From: Prolixibacteraceae bacterium
Lineage (GTDB): Bacteria > Bacteroidota > Bacteroidia > Bacteroidales > Prolixibacteraceae
DNA: 21,025 bases
Direction of reading: 5' to 3'
Assembly (NCBI GenBank): GCA_023228025.1
Contig: JALOCD010000075.1
Location: 1 to 21,025, forward strand
The position numbers were made by a program, and so were the translations under genes. The notes beneath the pieces are model-generated. The model was not told the origin of the DNA and did not search any database. It was given only the letters and a program-made list of their open reading frames with translations. Position 1 is the stretch's first letter. Every line of letters begins with the position of its first letter. Of the stretch, positions 1 to 7,044 are shown piece by piece.

Positions 1-11
1 ACCAATGAAAT

Positions 12-35
12 AGAGCCGCCCGGCCGGGCGGCTCT
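12..35. terminator. Perfect 24-bp G/C-rich palindrome, candidate transcription terminator
   Basis: Positions 12-35 are a perfect palindrome (outer half AGAGCCGCCCGG) that can form a stem of about 10 bp with a GGCC loop. It lies 40 bp past the stop codon of the minus-strand gene ending at 76 and could end that transcript, or one entering from the left on the plus strand. The T-run is short on both sides (TTTGAT on plus, TATTTCATT on minus), so it is either a weak intrinsic terminator working in both directions or simply a stable 3' stem-loop. Confidence 0.6.
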
Positions 36-75
36 TTGATCATAAGAAAACTGGCATCACCGGTTTTTCATACAT

Positions 76-1089
76 TCAGACCATTGGATATTTTTTGAAT
101 ATCTCCGTCGATTTCATCAGGATATCGACGTAGTGCGCTCTTCGGTAGGCGTAAGGTTCCTTGCTCTTATTCATGGATAATTTTCCCTTGAAATCGTTGA
201 TGGTTTTGTACCCTTTGGCATCCATCCACTCCTCCAGGGTCTCAATCATCTGGGTAATATGGGCTGCCTTATTCTTGTAAACTGTGCTGACAACCTGAAC
301 TGAACTTGCTCCGGCAAGCACCATTTTGATTACATCTGTGCCATCCGAAATACCTCGACTGGCACAGATATCGGCATTGATATTGCCAAAAAGCAGTCCG
401 GCAAACCGTAGTGTGATCTGGTAATCCTTTTCATGGGTAAGATCGAACGGAAAGTAAAACTCTTCGTTTTCAATGTTGATTTCAGGTTGGAAAAAGCGGT
501 TGAAAATTACGACTCCTTCGGCACCTGCTTTATCAACCTGGGCAATAAAGTTAAGCGGATTCGCATAAAATGGAGAGAGCTTGATACTGATCGGGATCTT
601 CACCAACTTCTTCAATTTTTTCAGGATTGAAATCTGATGCGACTCAATTTTGGAACTGTCATTTGACGCATCGGTGGGCACATCGTAAAAATTGAGTTCA
701 AGACCTGCAATACCCGTCTTTCCCAACTGAACTGCGTAATCTTGCCAGGATTGATCATAAATCGCATTGAGGCTCGCGAATACAGGAATGTTAACTGATT
801 TGATCAATTTCGTGAGGTTGTACAGGTGTTCGCCCGCACCGGCGTGCTTGATTTCCGGGAAGATATTGCCCATCTCCGCGTTTCGGTAACTGTATTCACC
901 AACCTGATCGTCGAGTTGGATCTGTTCCAGATTGATTTGTTCTTCGAAAAGTGAGCGGTAAACGATGGCGGCAACTCCGGCCCGTTCAATTTTTTTGATA
1001 GCGTTGAGATCTTCCACAAGGCTTGAAGCCCCAAGGATAATAGGATTTTTTAACTCAACCCCCATGAATGTTGTTCTAAGATCTGCCAT
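76..1089 (-). CDS. Dihydroorotate dehydrogenase-like FMN-binding TIM-barrel protein
   Basis: The product is a 337-residue cytosolic protein with no signal peptide. It resembles the dihydroorotate dehydrogenase (class 1A-like) flavoprotein family. Visible signs are the N-terminal strand with VELKNPIILGASSL, the KIPISIKLSPF strand near residue 165-173, and the C-terminal ADICASRGISDGTD plus AGASSVQVVSTVY segments that normally hold the FMN phosphate. True class 1A enzymes have a catalytic Cys in an LNxSCPN loop. Here that loop reads ELNFYDVPTD (residues 131-140), keeping Asn133 but lacking the Cys/Ser base. The family is often annotated 'dihydroorotate dehydrogenase-like', and its true substrate is unclear. 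It follows the pyrophosphatase gene in the same direction after a 255-bp gap, so co-transcription is possible but not shown. Family assignment is firm; pyrimidine synthesis is not established. Confidence 0.85.
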   Translation of the reverse strand: MADLRTTFMGVELKNPIILGASSLVEDLNAIKKIERAGVAAIVYRSLFEEQINLEQIQLDDQVGEYSYRNAEMGNIFPEIKHAGAGEHLYNLTKLIKSVNIPVFASLNAIYDQSWQDYAVQLGKTGIAGLELNFYDVPTDASNDSSKIESHQISILKKLKKLVKIPISIKLSPFYANPLNFIAQVDKAGAEGVVIFNRFFQPEINIENEEFYFPFDLTHEKDYQITLRFAGLLFGNINADICASRGISDGTDVIKMVLAGASSVQVVSTVYKNKAAHITQMIETLEEWMDAKGYKTINDFKGKLSMNKSKEPYAYRRAHYVDILMKSTEIFKKYPMV

Positions 1090-1344
1090 AATTTTATAGG
1101 TATAATAGTTGTTATTATTTGCCGCACACGACCCCCTTCGAAAGAGGATGAGGTTTTTTTACCTACCGGGAAAGTACCAAAGCAAGTTGTTTCTTTTCAA
1201 TAGGATACTCAGTGACTGTTTAAATTTTACAATTTCTTTTTTCAGTTAAAATTCTTTACGAAATTCTTTGTGAAACCTTTTTGATTTTATACGAAGGTGC
1301 CTTTTGTTTTGTTATGAAAAACAGGAGTAAATTTTCCGGACTGA

Positions 1345-3540
1345 TTAGAAATAGATCAAAAGGTTCATCGACAGGGTAACTCCCACCATCACAATGGAAA
1401 CCATGGTCATCAGCTTAATCAGAATATTGAGACTCGGACCGGAGGTATCCTTGAACGGATCGCCAACTGTATCACCAATAACGGCTGCATTGTGACAAGG
1501 ACTTCTCTTTCCACCCAGATTTCCCTCTTCGATATATTTTTTCGCATTGTCCCAGGCCCCACCCGCATTGGCCATGAAAACCGCAAGGATGAATCCGGTT
1601 ACCGTACTTCCGAGGAGCAGTCCCATGACCCCGGGTATCCCAAAGAGAACACCCACTGCGATCGGTATGAAGATGGCCAGGAGGGCGGGAACCAGCATCT
1701 CTTTTTGCGCGGCTTTGGTGGAAATTTCTACACATTTGGCATAATCAGGCTCAGCGGTACCTTCCATGATTCCCAATATTTCGCGGAATTGCCTTCGTAC
1801 TTCGTCCACCATTTTTTGAGCCGCACGTCCAACTGCATTCATCGTCATGCCGCAAAAAAGAAAGGCCGACATTCCTCCAATAAAGGCGCCTACCAGCACC
1901 AATGGATTCATGAAAGTTACATCAAAGGCAGCTAAAACATCGATCAAATTCCCTCCTTTGAGTCTGGCAGTCAAAGCATGGTCCGGATGAAAATTGACCA
2001 TTCCGATCCGTGCTTCTTCCAAAAAAGAGGCGAGCAAAGCCAGCGCTGTCAAAGCAGCCGAACCGATGGCAAATCCTTTACCGGTAGCAGCTGTGGTATT
2101 TCCCAGCGAGTCGAGGGCATCGGTACGCTTGCGCACCTCGGCGCCTAATTTGCTCATTTCGGCGTTGCCTCCGGCATTGTCTGCTATGGGGCCGTAGGCA
2201 TCGGTAGCCAAAGTTATGCCGAGGGTGGAGAGCATTCCAACCGCGGAAATGGCGATTCCATAGAGCCCCATGCTAAAATCTTTCATGTGCCAGCCCGCAG
2301 CAAAGCCAAAGGAGAGGATGATGGCAGCGCCAACGATGAGGACAGGAAATGCTGTCGACATCATTCCTGTTCCAATGCCCGAGATAATAACGGTTGCTGC
2401 GCCGGTTTTAGAGGATGAAGCTATTTTTCGGGTTGGACTGTACGAGGAGGAGGTATAATATTCAGTGACCTGACCGATGCCAATCCCTGCAAGCAATCCG
2501 GCGATCATGGCCATCCAGATGCCCGTATAATTGGGCAGTTTCAGCCAGTACAAAATCACCCAGGAGAGAATGGCAATGCCTGCCGCAGCACTGTTGACGC
2601 CAATACCCAAGGCCCGTAGCAACTGTTTTTGGGAAGCCCCCTCTTTGGTGCGCACCAGAAAAATCCCCATGATGGAGAGGATGGTCCCAACGGCAGCTAT
2701 CAGCATCGGTGCAATCACCGCTTTGAATTGCATGTTGACACCCAATGCGGCGAATCCGGCTGCCCCCAATGCTGCGGTTGAAAGTACAGCACCGCAATAG
2801 GATTCATACAAATCTGCCCCCATTCCGGCAACATCGCCAACATTGTCGCCAACATTGTCGGCAATGGTAGCAGGGTTCCTGGGATCATCTTCAGGGATAC
2901 CAACCTCTATTTTGCCCACGAGGTCTGCCCCTACATCGGCTGCTTTGGTGAAAATTCCTCCACCTACCCTGGCAAAGAGCGCCTGTGTGGAGGCCCCCAT
3001 TCCGAAGGTCAAAGTGGTGGTGGTGATGATATTCAGATTGGCGCCGTCGAGCGTCGCACCGGCCGGATAGATCACGTTCAGAATGATAAACCATGCGGAT
3101 ATATCGAGCAATGCCAGGCCAACCACCACCAAACCCATAACTGCGCCACTACGAAAAGCAACCACCAGCCCCTTGTTTAATGATTGATTGGCGGCATGAG
3201 CGGCACGTGCGGAGGCGTAGGTAGCTGTCTTCATACCAAAGAATCCGGCCAATCCTGAGAAAAAGCCGCCTGTCAGGAATGCAAATGGTACGAATGGATT
3301 TTGAATCTTCAGACCGTATGCCAGTAAGGCGAAGAATAGCGCCAGAAGGACAAAGACAAGGGATACAATTTTGTATTGCTGACGAAGGTAAGCCATCGCG
3401 CCAATTCGCACATGATTGGCAATTTTTTTCATTAAGTCGTTCCCTTCGCTGTAACTCATCATGTCACGGTAGAAATAATAAGCAAAACACAAGGCGACAA
3501 TCGATGAGATTGGAATCACCCAAAAAATTGGATCAATCAT
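1345..3540 (-). CDS. hppA: K+-dependent membrane-bound pyrophosphatase, probably Na+-translocating
   Basis: The product is a 731-residue polytopic inner-membrane protein that couples hydrolysis of pyrophosphate to cation export. The family hallmark EVGIPEDDP begins at Glu212 and runs into the Asp-rich substrate loop IADNVGDNVGD (about 226-236). A second pyrophosphate-binding Asp cluster, ADNAGGNAEM, lies in the C-terminal half. The GNTTAATGK segment carries Ala484 and Gly487 where K+-independent pumps have Lys and Thr, which points to K+ dependence. Glu246 in ADLYESY sits where Na+-pumping enzymes such as that of Thermotoga maritima have their gate glutamate; in plant H+ pumps this residue is shifted. 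The call is therefore a Na+ pump, possibly a dual Na+/H+ pump as reported in Bacteroides. Full family length with many hydrophobic segments; start at the ATG read from 3540. It is divergently oriented to the glycan locus. Family confidence is very high; ion specificity is inferred from these residues. Confidence 0.96.
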   Translation of the reverse strand: MIDPIFWVIPISSIVALCFAYYFYRDMMSYSEGNDLMKKIANHVRIGAMAYLRQQYKIVSLVFVLLALFFALLAYGLKIQNPFVPFAFLTGGFFSGLAGFFGMKTATYASARAAHAANQSLNKGLVVAFRSGAVMGLVVVGLALLDISAWFIILNVIYPAGATLDGANLNIITTTTLTFGMGASTQALFARVGGGIFTKAADVGADLVGKIEVGIPEDDPRNPATIADNVGDNVGDVAGMGADLYESYCGAVLSTAALGAAGFAALGVNMQFKAVIAPMLIAAVGTILSIMGIFLVRTKEGASQKQLLRALGIGVNSAAAGIAILSWVILYWLKLPNYTGIWMAMIAGLLAGIGIGQVTEYYTSSSYSPTRKIASSSKTGAATVIISGIGTGMMSTAFPVLIVGAAIILSFGFAAGWHMKDFSMGLYGIAISAVGMLSTLGITLATDAYGPIADNAGGNAEMSKLGAEVRKRTDALDSLGNTTAATGKGFAIGSAALTALALLASFLEEARIGMVNFHPDHALTARLKGGNLIDVLAAFDVTFMNPLVLVGAFIGGMSAFLFCGMTMNAVGRAAQKMVDEVRRQFREILGIMEGTAEPDYAKCVEISTKAAQKEMLVPALLAIFIPIAVGVLFGIPGVMGLLLGSTVTGFILAVFMANAGGAWDNAKKYIEEGNLGGKRSPCHNAAVIGDTVGDPFKDTSGPSLNILIKLMTMVSIVMVGVTLSMNLLIYF

Positions 3541-3712
3541 GTTGTTTTGATTTCGTTAATTATTGAATATAAGTTAGATGGGCAGCTTGTAGATACCCAA
3601 ATCACTATCAAAGTTGCCGAAAAAATATCAACAAATCAGATGTTTAATATTAAGATAACATTAATTCATATGTGGTTGATATATAAATGTATATAGATAA
3701 TTAAACATGTTA

Positions 3713-3739
3713 TTTGCCATTGACTGTGCCTTACATTTG
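3713..3739 (+). promoter_or_regulatory. Candidate Bacteroidota-type promoter for the rhamnosidase gene
   Basis: TACATTTG at 3732-3739 matches the Bacteroidota -7 consensus TAnnTTTG exactly. A TTTG at 3713-3716 could be the -33 element, but the 15-nt spacer is shorter than the usual 18-20. Transcription would start near 3746, giving a leader of about 280 nt that includes the inverted repeat at 3815-3917. The -7 match is what I see; the assignment is inference. Confidence 0.3.
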
Positions 3740-3814
3740 TTAAGAAAGTTGATGTCAACTTTTTATTTATTGAACTAAATAAAGGGAATAAAATGAATGT
3801 CTCATTTTCCCAAG

Positions 3815-3917
3815 ATTTGACCCCTCTAAATCTCCCCGAGGGGAGACTTCAGATTCGTGTTCAGGTCAACATCAGTACTGAAATCCCGTCCTCTGGAGGG
3901 GTTGGGGGAGGTCAAAT
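3815..3917. repeat. About 100-bp imperfect inverted repeat in the rhamnosidase leader
   Basis: The left arm starts with ATTTGACCCCTCTAAATCTC (3815-3834). The right arm ends with the matching GGGGTTGGGGGAGGTCAAAT (3898-3917). The arms pair imperfectly over roughly 38 nt, with small internal hairpins such as CTCCCCGAGGGGAG (3832-3845) and a loop of about 25 nt. G/C-rich palindromes of this wording recur in intergenic regions of Bacteroidota as far as I remember, so this is probably a dispersed non-coding repeat. It could fold in the 5' leader of the rhamnosidase mRNA. Confidence 0.75.
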
Positions 3918-4027
3918 AATGAGCAGATATTATTTTCTTCTTAATACATTTCGACCGAATTTTTATAAATTTGGATCGAATCCATCGTCGTGCAATCCGA
4001 ACGGCCAGATACTATTAACTAAATTTC

Positions 4028-6769
4028 ATGAAAATACTAAGTCTATCATTTGGTGCAACTTTAATTTTAATTGTTGCCTATGTAAACCTCTTTGCACAAG
4101 CTGATAGCAGTCCGCACCTGTATGTTTTCAATTTGAAGTGCGAAAGTCTTGTAAATCCTTTGGGTATTGATCTTTCATCACCACAGTTGAGTTGGGAGTT
4201 GAATGCTTCATCCAGAAACCAAAAACAGTCGGCCTACCAGGTCGTCGTATCTGACCAGGAAACTGAGTTGGAATGGGATCGGCGGAATTATTGGGATTCC
4301 GGAAAAACCTTTTCGAACCAAACCGCTAACATTCCATACCAGGGAAAATCATTACCATCACGCTTGAAGCTCTATTGGAAGGTGAGGGTTTGGGATGCAT
4401 CGGACAAACCCTCAGCGTGGAGCCCTGTCGCATCGTGGGAAATGGGTTTTTTGAATAGTTCAGATTGGCAGGCAAAATGGATTGGAGTGGGGGAGGACCA
4501 ATTCCCTGATTCTACTGGAACCGGCCCGGCGCCCTATTTCAGAAAAGCGTTTAAAGCGGATGCCAAAATTGTTTCAGCCAGGATGAGGGTTTGCGGACTT
4601 GGATATTACGAACTGACATTGAATGGCGATAAAGTTGGTGATCAGGTGCTTGCGCCCGCTCAGACAAATTATGACCGGCGAAAGTTACAGAAACTGATCT
4701 ATTACCATGAAGATCAATCCCGGCAACGGGTGCTCTACAACACTTTTGATGTGACCCGACAGTTGAAACAAGGCATTAATGTTGTAGGTATGGTACTTGG
4801 CAACGGATGGTATAACCAACGCGACAGAAGTGTTGAGGGTTGCATGTGGTACAATACGCCAAGGTTGCTGTTTCAATTGGAGATAATTTACAGCAATGGA
4901 CAAAAACAGCTTGTCTGTAGCGATAAAACCTGGAAAATGACAACTGGTCCAATCCGGCATGATGGAATATTTACCGGCGAATTGTATGATGCGGGAAGGG
5001 AATTGGGAGCTTGGGGAAATGTTGACTACGACGATCAAAAGTGGCAAATGGCGAAAGAGGTCAACACACCTACCGGGAATCTGCAGGCGCAGTTGGCCCC
5101 ACCTGATAGAATTACCAGAACTATTCGTCCAACCTATTTGAATACCAATGCATCCGGAAGCTGCCTCTTCGATGCCGGAGAAATGATTTCGGGTTGGGTA
5201 GAGGTCAAAATGCACGGTCACGTTGGTGATACGGTTCGTATCAGGTACATCGAAGAGCTTGGAAGGGATTACCATCAAATCGATACCTATGTTTTAAAAG
5301 GGATTGGTGAAGAGACCTATGAACCGCGGTTTACCTGGCATGCTTTCAGGCAGGTGGAGATCAGCGGACTGAAATATGCTCCTAAAGCGGAGGAGTTGCT
5401 TGTAAAAGTGGTTCATACGGATGTGGCGCAGGCAGGCTATTTTGAATGTTCCAATCCCCTCTTCAACCAGATCTATCAGAATTACCTGAGGACCCAATTA
5501 GGAAACCTTCACGGTAGTATAAGCAGTGATTGTCCACACAGGGAACGATTGGGATATACGGGAGATGGACAGGTGGCAGTTGAAGCGGCCATTTGCAATT
5601 TTGATCTTACCCGATTTTACCAGAAGTGGTTTCTGGATATGGAGGATGCGCGTAACCACAGAATTGGTTATGTTCCGCATACGGTGCCTTTCGGTGGAGG
5701 CGGGGGTGGTCCGGCATGGGGTTCTGCCTATGTCATCATGCCTTGGGAATACTACCGTTATTATGGTGACAAAAATGTTCTTAAAACCCACTATGATAGG
5801 ATGAAGCAATGGGTGGAATACCTTGAAACCCGTTGTGATTCAGTTGGTATAGTCGTCAGGGAAGAGCCCAAAGGCTGGTGCCTGGGCGATTGGGCAACTC
5901 CCGAAAAAATCAAGCTTTCACCCGAATTGGTCAATACTTGCTATTATTACCATGTGACAGATCTGATGTCAAAGATAGCGGCCGTACTGGGAAATAGGAA
6001 GGATGAAAATTCGTTTAAAATACTGGCCGGAACGATCAAAGACAACATCAACAAGAAATTTTACAACAAAAAGACAGCTTGTTACCTCGACGGGAAACAG
6101 GGTGCCAACCTCTTTCCCATGGTTTTCGGTATAACACCGGCCGCTGAGCGATCAAAGGTTTTTGAAACGATCGTCAAACTTCTGGAGCGGCAGAAAAACC
6201 ATTTTGATACCGGTATTCTTGCAACACCGATGTTGCTTAAGGTGCTCACAGAACATGGGCGGGCCGATTTGGCCTATGAAGTAATGAACCAGAAAGATTT
6301 TCCAAGTTACGGCAATTACATCATTGGCAAAAATGCGACCACTCTTTGGGAAGACTGGAATGGTGCAAGTTCTCATTCCCATCCGATGTATGGCAGCGTC
6401 GTTGCCTGGTTTTTTACCGCCCTGGCTGGTATTTCGCCCGATCCACTCCTTCCCGGGAAACCGGATTTTGTAGTTAATCCATTTACAGACAATGAACTGA
6501 ATTATGCTTCGGCTTCATACAATTCGGTTTATGGGATGCGTTCTTCCTCCTGGAAAAAGGAGAAGGATGGTCTGGTTTTAACGGTAGAAATACCGGTTAA
6601 CAGCAGTGCGACCATTCATTTTCCATGTGCGAAACCTGAACAGATAGAAGAGAATGGTCATTCTATCATGAATTCCACTGAGTTCAAATTCCTGGGTAAG
6701 GAAAAAGGAAAGGTTCTTTTCAGGGCGGGATCCGGAAAATATAGGTTTGAGGTGAAGAATAAGCAATAG
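4028..6769 (+). CDS. Secreted GH78 alpha-L-rhamnosidase
   Basis: The product is a 913-residue exported inverting glycosidase that removes terminal alpha-L-rhamnose from glycans or glycosides. A signal peptide ends near residue 23-24 (LFA/QA), with no lipobox Cys. An N-terminal fibronectin-like domain (about 30-140; CESLVNPLGIDLSSPQLSWE is the family's typical opening) precedes the Alpha_L_rhaA_N and Bac_rhamnosid beta domains (about 150-480), the (alpha/alpha)6 catalytic barrel (about 485-820) and a C-terminal beta domain. The signature DCPHRERLGYTGDG begins at Asp501; Glu506 is the likely general acid and Asp513 is conserved. Glu775 in TTLWEDW is the likely general base. The length is normal for the family. 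It is the first gene of the plus-strand locus; the start has only an A/T-rich upstream, as usual in this phylum. A period-7 repeat begins at its TAG stop. The precise linkage cleaved cannot be read from sequence. Confidence 0.95.
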   Translation: MKILSLSFGATLILIVAYVNLFAQADSSPHLYVFNLKCESLVNPLGIDLSSPQLSWELNASSRNQKQSAYQVVVSDQETELEWDRRNYWDSGKTFSNQTANIPYQGKSLPSRLKLYWKVRVWDASDKPSAWSPVASWEMGFLNSSDWQAKWIGVGEDQFPDSTGTGPAPYFRKAFKADAKIVSARMRVCGLGYYELTLNGDKVGDQVLAPAQTNYDRRKLQKLIYYHEDQSRQRVLYNTFDVTRQLKQGINVVGMVLGNGWYNQRDRSVEGCMWYNTPRLLFQLEIIYSNGQKQLVCSDKTWKMTTGPIRHDGIFTGELYDAGRELGAWGNVDYDDQKWQMAKEVNTPTGNLQAQLAPPDRITRTIRPTYLNTNASGSCLFDAGEMISGWVEVKMHGHVGDTVRIRYIEELGRDYHQIDTYVLKGIGEETYEPRFTWHAFRQVEISGLKYAPKAEELLVKVVHTDVAQAGYFECSNPLFNQIYQNYLRTQLGNLHGSISSDCPHRERLGYTGDGQVAVEAAICNFDLTRFYQKWFLDMEDARNHRIGYVPHTVPFGGGGGGPAWGSAYVIMPWEYYRYYGDKNVLKTHYDRMKQWVEYLETRCDSVGIVVREEPKGWCLGDWATPEKIKLSPELVNTCYYYHVTDLMSKIAAVLGNRKDENSFKILAGTIKDNINKKFYNKKTACYLDGKQGANLFPMVFGITPAAERSKVFETIVKLLERQKNHFDTGILATPMLLKVLTEHGRADLAYEVMNQKDFPSYGNYIIGKNATTLWEDWNGASSHSHPMYGSVVAWFFTALAGISPDPLLPGKPDFVVNPFTDNELNYASASYNSVYGMRSSSWKKEKDGLVLTVEIPVNSSATIHFPCAKPEQIEENGHSIMNSTEFKFLGKEKGKVLFRAGSGKYRFEVKNKQ

Positions 6770-6798
6770 GGCATAGAGCATGGGGCATAGGGCATTTA
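6764..6798 (+). repeat. Heptamer tandem repeat (GCATAGG type) starting at the rhamnosidase stop codon
   Basis: Five 7-nt units can be read in register: CAATAGG, GCATAGA, GCATGGG, GCATAGG and GCATTTA. The gene's own TAG stop (6767-6769) lies in the first, degenerate unit, and two of the next three units carry TAG. Because 7 is not a multiple of 3, successive TAGs fall in different frames. Confidence 0.8.
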
Positions 6799-6825
6799 TG
6801 TTGAAGAAATGGCAATAATGCATCT

Positions 6826-7005
6826 TTACCGCGTAGCGGTTGAAGTATTGTAGAAATTAATAACGCAGTGCCATTACCGCGTAGCGGTTAAAGATTAATT
6901 GAAATCCGGAGGTTTGGATATTTTATGCGACCAAATCTTTAACCGCTACGCGGTAACCGACAATTGTTCACTAAATTTCTACAATACTTTAAACCCTACG
7001 GGTTA
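6826..7005. repeat. Nested four-copy inverted-repeat element built on ACCGCGTAGCGGT
   Basis: Four copies of a TTACCGCGTAGCGGTTRAAG-like word are arranged as two nested inverted pairs. The inner pair, 6874-6896 and 6934-6956, is a perfect 23-bp match. The outer pair, 6826-6858 and 6974-7005, shares a perfect 16-bp segment (6843-6858 with 6974-6989). Each core ACCGC-GTA-GCGGT is itself a small hairpin. In the fourth copy the core has changed to ACCC-TAC-GGGT with both sides altered, so the stem is kept. The whole could fold as a long cruciform or RNA structure between the rhamnosidase and mannosidase genes. It has no coding content. Confidence 0.85.
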
Positions 7006-7044
7006 CAAAATGATTTGGTAAATAATTGATGGGTAGATGTCTAA

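Larger units (their letters stand above)
3541..4027. other. 487-bp intergenic region between the divergent hppA and rhamnosidase genes
   Basis: This A/T-rich divergent spacer separates the core-type minus-strand genes from the plus-strand glycan locus. It contains a candidate Bacteroidota promoter near 3713-3739 and an imperfect inverted repeat at 3815-3917. A 103-codon open frame (3793-4104) runs through the inverted repeat and overlaps the start of the rhamnosidase gene in another frame. Its translation resembles no protein family I know, so I do not call it a gene. No convincing promoter for the minus-strand pyrophosphatase gene was recognised. Confidence 0.6.

Noticed and set aside
1492..1935. 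147-codon open frame on the plus strand inside the pyrophosphatase gene
   Set aside because: It overlaps the conserved membrane pyrophosphatase frame and encodes nothing recognisable.
3793..4104. 103-codon open frame on the plus strand
   Set aside because: It runs through the inverted repeat, overlaps the rhamnosidase start in another frame and resembles no protein family.
4685..5278. 197-codon open frame on the minus strand inside the rhamnosidase gene
   Set aside because: It is an antisense shadow of a gene with clear GH78 motifs on the plus strand.
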